Positions 47,012-57,615 of a stretch of DNA of 64,000 bases are shown piece after piece. The DNA comes from Lactuca virosa (lineage: Eukaryota > Streptophyta > Magnoliopsida > Asterales > Asteraceae), in contig CAKMRJ010001112.1 in the NCBI GenBank assembly GCA_928212115.1, positions 405,031,937 through 405,095,936 on the forward strand. The letters run 5' to 3'. The first letter of the stretch is position 1. Every line of letters begins with the position of its first letter. The translations under genes and the position numbers were made by a program. The notes beneath the pieces are model-generated. The model was not told where the DNA came from, made no database searches, and saw only the letters and a list, made by a program, of their open reading frames with translations.

Positions 47012-48108
47012 TGGAGATGAACTCGACGAGTTCAAGGATGAACTCGACGAGTCGGATGAAGATGGTCCCGATGGTTTGAATGAAGGAGAACCCATCGAGT
47101 TCTTTCCAGACTCGACGAGTGGAGTCGGGGTTGGATCGGGTTAGTAGAGTATGGACTCGATGAGTTAGTAGACTAACTAGGCGAGTCAGGTCAACTGGGT
47201 GTTGACTTTGACCAATGTTGACTTTGCCTGGTTTTGGTATTGACCCTGGTTAGGGTTGTATGTTCGGTTTGATGACTTGAAGGTTGTCGTGTAGGGATTG
47301 AGGGGTCGATGAGAGCCGACCTTTATGCAGAGGACAGTTCCGACACTACACGACATCGAGGTGAGTTACCTTCCAGTAGCGGTGGGTCTACGGCCACAAT
47401 GCCGGCCCACCAGTAGGAGTTATATGTTAGATGATTGTCTTTGTGATATTCATCTAGGTCTGCTACTACCTGTTATGTTTTATATACTAGCATGATATGA
47501 TGTTACGTGATGATATAGTAGTAGGGGGAGATAGTCCCCAAGTTACTGGCCGATAGGGCCGAAGGGGTAGTTTAGTACCCAGCTATGTTAGATTATGATT
47601 ACGTGACTGTATGTGATAGACCGGTCGAGAGGACCGAAGGGGTAGGCCAGCACCCAGATATGTTAGGCAAGGTCACCGGTCGAGAGGACCGAAGGGGTAG
47701 GCCAGCACCTAGATATGCTAGGCAAGGTCACCAGTCGAGAGGACCGAATGGGTAGGTCGGGCACCCAGATATGTCTGGCAATATGTATGTTATGTGTTTG
47801 TATGGTATGTGGTATGATGGGGGGAACTCGCTAAGCTTCGTGCTTACAGTTTTCAGTTTTGTTTCAGGTACCTCTTCAGCGAAGGGGAAGGAGCCGGCGC
47901 GGTAGCGGCACATCACACTCACACATGATTTCCGCATTTAGTTTTCTAGGATTGTACTCTGATTATTACTATTATCCGATGATATGTTTTTGAGACACGA
48001 CGTAATGGTTTTATGAATTAATATAATATTAGCAATGTTTGATAAATGATTTCACATGATTACTTAATTCAAAATGAAATTTTTAGCCTTGAAAATTGGG
48101 ATGTTACA
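46996..48108 (+). repeat. Gypsy C right LTR, 5' half deleted
   Basis: 1.1 kb matching 44222-45324. The join to gag lies at the word GGACACATTC. Confidence 0.9.
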
Positions 48109-48113
48109 CACTT

Positions 48114-48441
48114 TTTACGTCACACATCGTCGTGCCGGTTTTTGTCGCGAAACTTCGACATGTCATAACTTTTTCGTTATAGCTCGGATTTTGGCATTCT
48201 TTATATCTCTGGAATCATTGTCACGACCACTACAACTTTCTTCATAGATATCGGGTTTATCTATGTTTTTAGTTTTGATGCTTTTTTCATTCTGAATTTA
48301 TTATATCTTATAAATAAGTGTAATGCGCATAATCACACAATTCAAGTAATTCCTCTTTATTACTTCAAAATAAGTTACATTTGTTGACCCTAACTTTTAC
48401 ATCATCGCATCAATGCTTAGCCTCGAAACACGGGCGTTACA
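48114..48441 (-). repeat. Gypsy 2 5' LTR, outer part
   Basis: Continuation of the LTR after gypsy C; ends ...ACGGGCGTTACA next to the right arm. Matches 38035-38363. Confidence 0.88.
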
Positions 48442-48909
48442 CTTTGGTATTTAACTACAATACAAAAACAGAGTGTACCACCATACACGTTCCTTGTGCC
48501 CCTCCCTCCCTCCCTCCTCACCCTTTCCTCCAGTGACCTCCCATCAATGTAACCCTGTTTCTAATTTTCTACTTCCTTTTTCTTCACCAAGAAAAACCCA
48601 TAAAATCCTTGAATTCACTATAAACAACAAGATAGAGCTACTTTCTTTACTCTAAAACTCCAAATATGTATCAAATCAAACACAAAATATCAAATTACCT
48701 CAACATAAAACTATAATTTAATATGACGACGTTTGTACATCAAAACTTATTAATGGCACTTCAATGTGAATTAATAATCATCCAATAATTAAGAATCAAT
48801 GAAATATGACTACATTAGATAAACATTAGAAGATGATCCTCTATAAAATTTAAAATTTAACGATATTATCTATACATATGCATTTGTTTTGATTTAATAG
48901 ACAATCCTG

Positions 48910-49155
48910 TTAATAGCTTCGTTTATCGAGTCTTGTGTTCTTATCCTCACAGTTCGATGAAAAATGTATCTCACTTGCTTCTTCAAATGGATCCAATCCT
49001 TTCTTTAAGGTTTCATATGTTATGTCCACTTCATCTATCAACTTTCTTACATTCGATTCATGTCCTTTCACCAATGGAAACCGAAATGAATCATATAATT
49101 CGTTTCCAAAATGAGCAGACCTCTCGATCCTAAAATCTACTTTAACAAACCGCAA
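48910..49155 (-). pseudogene. ORF-like segment in right arm
   Basis: 81 codons, counterpart of 27064-27407. Residues ELYDSFRFPLVKGHE and DEVDITYETLKKG are shared. Upstream residues (GLHERF, EESK) can be read with stops. Product unknown; probably a fragment. Confidence 0.35.
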
Positions 49156-49997
49156 GCGTTTCTCATGGCCCTATTTTTGATTCCTCCAAAAATCTCTCAT
49201 GTAGACCAATAAGCGGTCATCCTAAAAAGAAATTAGGAAACTGAGACCTCAATTAAATTGGAAACGATATGAACCTACGTGAGATTGAGAAAGGGATGGT
49301 AGGGCGTCAGTTTCGAACACAAGAAACATATCTAAGATTGAGGGTCTAGTTTCACTAGTGGGATGACGACTAGAAAGGGTCGCAATGAAGAGGGAGGGGA
49401 AAATGAGGATGGTGGTCGTCATTTTAAGAGACAAGAACTATGTGACTTCGGTGCCAAAGACAATGAATGTAAGGCTTCATTTCCAGACACGAGAAGGATA
49501 ACTGAGAGGGTAAAGGTCAGAAAGGGAATTGTAAATTGTTTGAGGGGGAAGGAATTTTGGGTGAAGGAAAAAGAGACTCGGGTTTTGGGGTACAATAGTC
49601 AAAAGTAAGGGTATATCCGTCATTTCATATTTCATATGATTTAAATGGGGAAAAGTAAACATCGTTTAGTGCTGAAACTATTCACATCAAAAAACAATCC
49701 TATCTACGAATTCGTGTCCAAATTAAAAAGACTAGACTTGATTCAGAAAAAACACATACTTACAAGGACCATTTTTATAATTTAAGATATTTAAGGTTTA
49801 TTTGAGAACGCTCACAACCACCTAGAATCAAATAACTGAGAGATTAAATTACATAATTGGTCCTTTGTAGATTGGTTTATATTGTAGGTTTCATTTAACT
49901 TTGAAAAGTAAATAGAGAATATCCCTATGTTTTGGAGAAATTACACGAGTGTTCCCACCCCCACCCCATCGTCTTAATCTCCTCATTCACCACAACC

Positions 49998-50791
49998 TAG
50001 GGGTTATCAAAACCGAATCGATAAAAGAAAAACCGCAAAAACCGTAATAAACCGCAACCGAGAAACTGAAACCGACACAAAAACCGATGGTGCAGATTTT
50101 ATTTTTTTGAAAAACCGAATATATTGGTGCAGTGTGATTTTTATCTAGAAACTGGACCACCAAAACCGAACCACACGCAAGCTTATTAACAATAAAATAA
50201 ATCACTAATTTATATTATACAATTATACATATTATTTAAAAAACAAATAAATTCTAATTTATACATATATTATATATCAAACTTGATGGTAATTAGTAAT
50301 TAGGTATTAGGTTTAATATGTGAGTTTTTGTCACTTTGTGTTTGTGATATATGATTATGTGTAGAGTATAATCACTATGTAGGTTACAACTTGCAAGCTT
50401 ATAACTTCGAAGTGCAAATTGAATAAAAAAAATAAGCTTGGGAACATGGGTTGTAAATGAAGTGATCAAGTAAACAACATAAAAAAAAAATTACTATTAC
50501 GGCTTCTAAATGTGAGGAAACGAAATGACACCATGTCATACAATCATAAATCTTCACATGAACATCACGGTTAAAAAAATCGTACTGGTGAACGTAAAAA
50601 ACTGCATCATATGTTTGACTCGGCTTAAAACCTACACCGAACCGATACAAACCAAAACCGCACTTAAAAACCACAAAACCGAACCATTGAAAAACCGCAC
50701 CCAACGGTTTCTACAATTTAAAAACCGCACCTTGCGGATTGCGGTTCGGTTTGACCCTAAACCGCACCAAACCGCACAATGATCACCCCTA
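49998..50791. mobile_element. Non-autonomous hAT element, 794 bp
   Basis: Perfect 8-bp target duplication CCACAACC (49990-49997 and 50792-50799). Terminal inverted repeats TAGGGGTTATCA and TGATCACCCCTA match except for one base. Inside each end lie many AACCGC/GCGGTT words, common as subterminal repeats of plant hAT elements. No transposase frame. Absent from the left arm. Confidence 0.92.
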
Positions 50792-51828
50792 CCACAACCC
50801 ACCACCTTCACCTGGCTACCAAACTCACCCTCTCGGGATGTCATCTCCAACCCACCTCCTTAACAAATGATTCGTACACATATTTTGTGACGTTGTCTAC
50901 TACTTCTTGTCTCTTGAAACGCTCTGCACATTTTCTACCTAAAATATGAAAACTGATGTTACTTCGTTCTGAGTTCCCCTTATTTGATGAAGCTATGAAG
51001 CTGTATCCATCCCAATATATTGATTACCTTGACCGCCATAGCCACCACCACTATTATTTTTTTTTTTTTTCTGAACGGCCGGTTAGTTGTTAGATGTTAA
51101 ATTCACCAAGTTAGTAAATTCGCCAATGTCTGGGTTTCAACCCAAGACCACCACTATACTAACATGCCAAAAATCAAAAAAATTAAAGAAGTGGTCTTCT
51201 AGGTTCAAAATTGGTTTTAATCATCAGAGCAAAATACTACTTCGAAAAGGGTATCAATGGTCGAAGCAAAGGCTCTTCAAATGTGCAACTCATGAAACAA
51301 ATTTATGGTTTCCATAAAACTTACCTTCTTGTAACTGGGTAAAAAACTATGTCGATGAAACAAATAAATCAACTAATAAGGATAATCTTGTCGATCAAAA
51401 AAACTGAAGAATAAAAGAGTGATGGAAGAAAAACCGTATTAGTAGTAGCTTTAACGAGAAAAGTTCTAGGAACTTACGAGACTTACGAAATGGACCAAGC
51501 CATGGGGACCATTTCGTTAATTTACTCTAATTGAGATTTGAGAACAGAAATATGAGTGTGCACACAGCAGTACGCAGGTGGTTTGTCGACAACTTGACAA
51601 TATTGTTGTCCGTCGCCTCCTTTTCCTTTTTTTTTTCTTATTATATTTATGAAAACATGATGAAAGGTCCAGACGCAACCATGCATTAATTTGTCCACGT
51701 TTCACCACCTCATTAAGACTTACAAAGCGTAAACAAATTACTCCTTAAAAATCTACAAGTTATGAATACATCTACAAGACATACTAGGGATATCAGTATA
51801 TCACGTAACACTACATCCCAGCATCAAA

Positions 51829-52077
51829 ATAACGTCAAGCGAAGAATACATCTACAACCTCTTAGATTCATACTGCTACAAACAACAGACTCTTACACCA
51901 AACCCACCATCAATTCGGATTCCGGTTGCCTATAAGGAAGAATATGGATCAACACCGTCTCCCAAGGCACCTAAAGATGAGTTCATGGCGTTGACAATGG
52001 GCAATTGCAGAAATGATGTGGAGATGAAAGGTCTAATAAGATTCTGGGCTCATTCAGTTGGTTCAATTTCCATATAA
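51829..52077 (+). pseudogene. Right copy of the 82-codon ORF, start codon lost
   Basis: The sequence reads ATA-ACG-TCA-AGC where the left copy has ATG-ACA-TCA-AGC. The rest of the frame is open to the same TAA, with a few changes (Trp to Cys in the SYWYK motif, Asp to Val after IRIP, Leu to Ile near the end). Either silent or started elsewhere; no upstream in-frame ATG is evident. Confidence 0.75.
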
Positions 52078-52951
52078 ATATTTAGCTCCCTCTTTTTCAT
52101 CCATTTTTTAGTTTGAAAAGTAGGAATTACCACTTGATCTGAATACTACTGAATCAAGGAATGATTAGGATAGCATATATGGTATATGTGTGTAGGCTTA
52201 CATGTATACATGTGTTTGGAGATTAAACAATTGCTCCATCAATCTGTTTCAGTTACAGTGCTTGGGAATCTGACTGATTTAAACAATTTATAGTTTAGCA
52301 CCAAGTATACTCCAGTCATGCATGGATTTTAGAATCTTTTGGAACCTGAATGCATGGAATTTCTCATATTTATTCGTGTACGGATCATCAAAGACTTCAT
52401 TAATACATGTTAATTAATTTATGTAAACAAGACAGTTTACGTTAATTTATGACGTTCTCTTCTTTATTATCATAGTATCATGTTTGGTAAGATCTCAAAA
52501 GTAGCTTAGCTTGTATAAATTTTCTTATAAGCTAGTTTTTTGATAAACTGTTTGAAATTTAATAGTTTATTGATAAACTATTTGAAATAGTTTAGTGATA
52601 AACTAAGTTATAAGCTAAAAAGTAGTTTTTCAGTCAGGGTTCCAAAGAAACCCCTTAAAACTCTATTATTGTTACATAGACTTAAAATTATTAACTACGT
52701 TCACATTTGATTATTTTTTCAAAACTAATAGAACAAAAACGCTTCCTCAGGTAACATGATATAAGTTTCTCATTCCTTCCTCTAGTAATAGCTGGGTATA
52801 AGTTCATGTTGATCTTTTATTAATCGTCAATTCATCTCATCTTCCTTCTTATCTTATTAACTAGAATTTGTTTCCAAATAATTCACCATCCTCAATGATT
52901 CCGATCCTTTTCGATTAGATCTTATGATAAGCCAAATTATGTGCTTGTTTA

Positions 52952-53097
52952 TGTGGAATGATAACTCTCATTGATACATTAACAAGGGTTCAATGTGTAT
53001 AAATACATATAAGATACAATGTGGCTGAATATTGGGCATAGGCCTATACAACGGTACAATACAAATGGGCTAAGCTATTATAGAATATAAACTAACA
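52952..53097 (-). repeat. Copia H 3' LTR
   Basis: About 146 bp; minus strand TGTTAGTTTATATTC...CATTCCACA, preceded by the purine-rich GTGGAGGGA. It contains TATTTATACACA. Confidence 0.75.
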
Positions 53098-54234
53098 TCC
53101 CTCCACAGTTTTATCGGGAGGTGAAAAGCGGACGTCAGAAAATAGAGACGCAGGTAAGCCTTTGGTGAAGATATCTTCATATTAAGCAAATGAAGGCAAA
53201 TGAAATACTCAAACCTGATCACCTCCAACTTTGTCCCGAACAAAGTGTATATCAATCTCTATATGTTTTGGCTGAACCAGATTGAAGGAAATGTACACCG
53301 CATTGATGCTCTCACAATAGACAATAGTTGCCTTATTGGTGGGGCAATGCAACTCTTGAATAAGATTATGGATCCAATAAGTTCCACGATGACATTTTCT
53401 ACGCCACGATATCCTGCCTCAACAATAGATCGAGAAATGACGCCTTGTCGTTTGGATGAAAAGGATATAAGATTATCTCCATGAAGACACAGTAGTCGGA
53501 AGTAGATATGTGGGTGACCGGGCATCCACCCCACTCAACGTCTGAATATGCAATTAGTGATGTGGATGGGGAAGCGTGAATCTAGAGCCCGTGATCAAGG
53601 GTGTCGCGAATGTACGTATGATCCGTTTGAGAGCATGAAAGTGGGGCTCTTTAGCATCATGCATGTATATGCATATTTGTTGCACATCAAATGATATGTC
53701 GGTTCTCGTGAATGTTAAATACTGAAGAACCCTCAATGCCTGCAATAGGGAGTCAGATCGAATATTGGAAAACCAGGGTCTAGCTTATTAAGTGGCTCAC
53801 AAGGATTTCTTGAAGGGATTGCAGTGCATCAAGTTGGTTCTCTCCAAAATGTATGTGGCATATTTATGTTGAGACAGAAGAAGGCCTGTAGTGGTACGAA
53901 CAACAAAAATACCAAAGAAGTAGTGTAGGTCGCCAATATATATCTTAGAAGATTCATGACTAAGAAGTGAAATAATATTGTATAGTATATATATGTGGAA
54001 GAAGTCGTAAGGGTATTATCATCAACATATAGTAAGAGATAAGTTGTGGCAATGGATGTTTGAAGTATGAATAGAGACACATTTATGCGACTATGCTCAA
54101 AGCCGATGCAAGTAGCATATTGGCAAACCTGAAAAACCGAGGAAGTATTTTGTGGCTTAATGCCAGAGTCTGGAGAGGAGGTATATGGTTGTGTGAAGTC
54201 GGGGTTGAGGAATGACGGAAGAAGAGATGAGGGA
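53098..54234 (-). pseudogene. Copia H RT and RNase H remnant
   Basis: Minus strand: RFFRFANMLLAS (around 54130), LLLYVDDNTL (about 54012-54040, the YVDD active site), RVLQYLTFTRTDISFDVQQ (about 53680-53740), SFSSKRQGVISRSIVEAGYR (RNase H, about 53390-53460), HIEIDIHFVRDKV (about 53220-53260) and TKGLPASLFSDVRF close to the LTR. Several stops and frame changes. Everything 5' of the RT middle is missing; the CACTA-like element lies at the break. A different family from copia A and copia 3. Confidence 0.82.
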
Positions 54235-54809
54235 CACTACAAATAAAATGACATTTAGTGGCATACATTTTTAATGGCATAATACGTTTGTGCCACTATA
54301 TGACGTTTTTAGTGACATATCTTATATGCCACTATAAAAATTATTAAATTTAATGACACTTAGTATTTTATGCCACTAATACTCATTTTTAATTGTGGCA
54401 TAATGATATAAAATGCCACTAAATTATTTTGCTTTTGAATCATACAATTTATTATATGCCACTAAATGTTTTCTTCTGAATTAATAAGTTACCATTTATA
54501 TGCCACTATAAATTTTATCGGATTAATTTTCGTTCCCCCTCGTTTCCGTATTTACATTCCCAAAAGTTTAAAGAGGGGAAAAAGTCAAAAACATGTTCCC
54601 TCACTGGAAAATTTTGAAGATAGAAAATTTTTTAAATAGGGAAATCGACAATCTCTCGTCTCAATTCGTCTCTCGTCTGCCCTACCCCCTCATCGGCCAT
54701 GCTCCTCGTTGGCGATGCAGACACTCTTATCTTCCCTGAAGTCAAGGTACAAATCCATAATTTCGATTTTAAGAATGACGATTATAAAAAAATAATTTTT
54801 CTTGTAGTA
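54235..54809. mobile_element. Small CACTA-like (EnSpm) non-autonomous element
   Basis: The left end is CACTACAAATAAAATG and the right end TTTTTCTTGTAGTA, which reads TACTACAAGAAAAA in reverse complement: inverted ends with one change in the CACTA word. Subterminal repeats TGCCACTA/TAGTGGCA occur at least eight times in 54250-54510. The 3-bp flanks are GGA and GGT, not identical. No transposase. Confidence 0.72.
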
Positions 54810-54859
54810 GGTTTTCTTGTATTTTCGATCAATTTTGTTTGTAGGACTTTTTTTATATT

Positions 54860-55294
54860 TGTAACACCCCGACTCCCAGGTATCAGTTTTAAAACCTTAT
54901 ATAGTTGTAAGCTTCAGATCTGGATTTCTTTAAGTCCCTATAGCAAGTTACAACTTCAGATCTGGATTTCTTTAAGTCCCTATAGCAATAAAGTTGTATG
55001 ATTTTGTAAGCTTGGGCCTTTCTCTTTGGGTTAAACCTTTCCTTAAGCTAGGTTTTGGCATTTAGGACCGTGCATGTACGTAAAGTTTGCAACTTTACGT
55101 GGAAACCATGCCCTAGGAGGATAGATCTGCAATATGGAGCTTTGGGGTGGCTTAAAACGTCTGAACAAGAAATGGATTGCATGAACTCGACGAGTCGCAT
55201 AGCCGACTCGGCGAGTCGGATGAAGATTGCCCGTATTTGACTTTGCATTACCTCGGCAAGTTAGTAAGAGGACTCGACGAGTCAGTTAGGGTTT
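54860..55294 (+). repeat. Gypsy D LTR, first part
   Basis: Begins TGTAACACCCCGACTCCC. Contains a 42-bp tandem duplication (54912-54953 and 54954-54995, CTTCAGATCTGGATTTC) and ACTCGACGAGT/ACTCGGCGAGT palindromes (55187-55280). It continues after gypsy E at 63817 to beyond the window. Confidence 0.82.
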
Positions 55295-57009
55295 TGTAAC
55301 ATCCCGAAATTCAGGTACACCTCTTTAACCATTCTTCTTTACCAAGTTGTCAAGTTTTGCCCCTATAAAGAAAGATGTTGCAAACGAGTACGCTGGGCGT
55401 ACTGAAGAGTACGCTGCGCGTACTCATGCGCTTACTATGGACGCGGACCCAATTAGGTACGCTGGGCGTACCAAAGTTACGATGGGCGTAACTGGCCCAG
55501 ATGCAAAACCCTAAATGTGACTTGAGGACTATAAAAGGAATGATATGGTCTTTACCCCAGCCACCATTTCCAGAGAGTGAAATCCTAGAGAGCTAAACCT
55601 TCGTTCTAAGCTTGTGTGTGTGTTCTTAAGCTTGAAAGTGCCATTTAGTGGTTGTGAAGAAGAAGAGGAGGCCATTGTGGAAGCTAGAAGTTGGAGGGAA
55701 AGCTTAGATCGGAGTTCTACAGAGGTTGGAGCTTCACTTGGAGGTAAAAAGCTCAAAGCTTTCCTTGTCATTCTTGATTTGTGCTTTATGGACCAATTTT
55801 AAGGGTTTTTGGTCCCAAGGTGGAGACTTTATGAGCAAATGGTCTCCATAAGCTTAGATCTGCCCTATTTCAGTGTAATATGTGTTGTAGGTTCATAAAA
55901 ATCCAATCTTGGACGTTGAGATTAAGTCATGCATGAGATTCGGGCTTAATGGGGAAAGAGGAAATATGTTTGAAGTGATTGGTGACCTTTACAGCCATGC
56001 AAATGCTTAAAGATTTCGACTTTATGACTTAAGAGACAGTAGGGAGCTTAGATCTGAGATATGAGCCTAGGTCTTAATCTATTCAGACCAAAAATGAAGG
56101 AAGTAGGGAATTGGGACTTACGCTGGGCGTAATCCCAGTACGCGCCGCGTAGGGCATCGATTTCCCCGATTCTGGATGACACGCAGCACGCCCCGCGTAC
56201 AGATCTGGTACGCGCAGCGTACCTCTCCACAGTTGACTTTCGTTGACTTTTATGGTTTGGTCAACGCTTGGAATTTTGGACCATTAGTGGGGTAAAATGG
56301 TCTTTTAGCCTTCTGAGAGAACATAGGAAGGGACTAGTCTAGCCTTGAGAGCCGTTATTGATTTGAGATGATTACTTTATGTGTTTAGGCGGGGCTAGGT
56401 CATTGTTACGAGATTCATGGATACCGAGCACGTGAGTTACTAGACAACATACGAGGTGAGTCTTCTGACTATACATTACCTAGGGTGCTATCTATGTGCA
56501 CACCGGAAGGTCTAATGTGTTATGAGTATGTTTGAGATTATGTGCATTGAGATATATGTATGCTATGTGTTATATAGACCGGACCGGAGGGTCCAACGAT
56601 TTAGACCGGACCAGAGGGTCCAACGATTTAGACCGGACCAGAGGGTCCAACGAGCTAGACCGGACTGGAGGGTCCAACGAGCTACGGGACTGGAGGCTCC
56701 CGCTGAGACACATTGACCGGAGGTTCATACCGAGTTATAGCCCCGAGTGGCTTATGTTTTGTATGTGGTATTTTGGGGAACTCACTAAGCATTTATGCTT
56801 ACCGTGTTATGTGTTATGTGTTTCAGGTACCAGCGAGGATCGCGGGAAGGCACCGGCATGATTTGTACACACTGGCATTGGTTTATATTTGAGATTCTGG
56901 GATTGTTTATTTGTGATGACATTTGATATACATGAGACTTTTGGGAATATTATATGAGTTTATTTATGTTGAAAAATGAAAAATTGTTTTGAAAATTTAC
57001 AACGTTACA
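55295..57009 (+). repeat. Gypsy E left LTR
   Basis: Carries inverted repeats TACGC-TGG-GCGTA with variable outer arms (55387-55492), a TATA box (55529-55538), a second set (56117-56223), a 27-bp tandem repeat AGACCGGACCAGAGGGTCCA (about 56576-56700) and a stem-loop TAAGCAT-TT-ATGCTTA (56786-56801). Confidence 0.93.
55529..55538 (+). promoter_or_regulatory. TATA box of gypsy E LTR
   Basis: CTATAAAAGG; the same in the right LTR at about 62332-62341. It lies 37 bases after the last upstream inverted repeat. Confidence 0.7.
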
Positions 57010-57615
57010 AGTTGGTATCAGAGCCTTCGTTTGAGGGATTCGGATGCACCTTCGGGCGTATCTGAACTCAAACTAAGGATTTGAGAAGATTTTTCATAAA
57101 ATAAACAATTTTTTGTTAAAAGAGTAAAAGATTTTTGAGAAAAACAGAACGGAGTAGTGTGTACGATCAGCCAGTGCCCGAACGGTGATTTCCCAAAATA
57201 CCCTTACATTATGTGTTATGGGATATTACGTGATATGATATGCATGCTAGAGTGGGCTAGGTATTCATATCTAGGACTAGAGTGGCCTGATTTGTGATGC
57301 CTTAGCCTAGGAGATTTCTGCTACTATGAGATACTTCGAGAGTGAGTAGGTAGCAGCGAGGAGCTTATGAGTGGTCTACTGGAGATTTCTGCTACTATAG
57401 AGTACTTGTGATCTGGGATCCTAGGAGGAAGACTTGGGGTGAATACCGATGCGTTGTGGAAGGTAGTATAGGGCCCGTACTACTGGAAACACCGGATTGG
57501 TGAGCAGTCCAACTAAGAATCCTTAGAGTACTAAAGAACAAGTAGGGTTGAGTATTGAGTGCGAGTATACTCAAGAGAGTATCTGATTTCTTTTGTGTTG
57601 TATTTCAGAGACATC
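57010..57615 (+). other. Gypsy E leader with primer site
   Basis: Primer site TGGTATCAGAGCC at 57013-57025. TTGTATTTCAG at 57598-57608 lies just before the gag ATG and could be a splice acceptor. No gene. Confidence 0.6.

Larger units (their letters stand above)
43244..48108 (+). mobile_element. Gypsy C: internally deleted gypsy element inside gypsy 2 LTR
   Basis: TSD CACTT (43239-43243 and 48109-48113). Left LTR 43244-45324 is complete (2081 bp, TGTAGCACCC...TTACA). The interior holds a leader and an N-terminal gag, which then joins directly to the middle of the right LTR at about 46996. Everything between (rest of gag, pol, first half of the right LTR) is deleted. Confidence 0.92.
37877..48441 (-). 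mobile_element. Gypsy 2: pol-less gypsy, 5' LTR split by gypsy C
   Basis: Minus strand order: 5' LTR (48441-48109 and 43243-41380, split by gypsy C), primer site, gag, noncoding interior, polypurine tract, 3' LTR (38363-37877, truncated at its outer end). Related to gypsy 1 in LTR ends, gag and pol-replacing interior. It interrupts the right arm of the inverted duplication at 48441/48442. The truncated 3' LTR prevents a target-duplication test. Confidence 0.85.
48442..52701 (-). repeat. Right arm of the inverted duplication
   Basis: Reverse-oriented counterpart of 25075-27889. It is longer because of the hAT element and some extra flanking sequence (about 49905-50870). The inner end is cut by gypsy 2. 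The stretches without ORFs (48442-48909, 49261-49989, 50800-51828, 52078-52701) are AT-rich and hold no gene I recognise. Confidence 0.88.

Noticed and set aside
48442..52701. Inverted arms as giant terminal repeats of a foldback or MULE transposon
   Set aside because: The inner ends are set by separate later insertions, the arms carry an ORF kept in frame, and no terminal signature or target duplication is visible; not fully excluded without a copy-number search.
56576..56700. CRISPR-like regular repeats
   Set aside because: The units are head-to-tail tandem copies without unique spacers and lie inside a plant LTR; the other minisatellites are the same.
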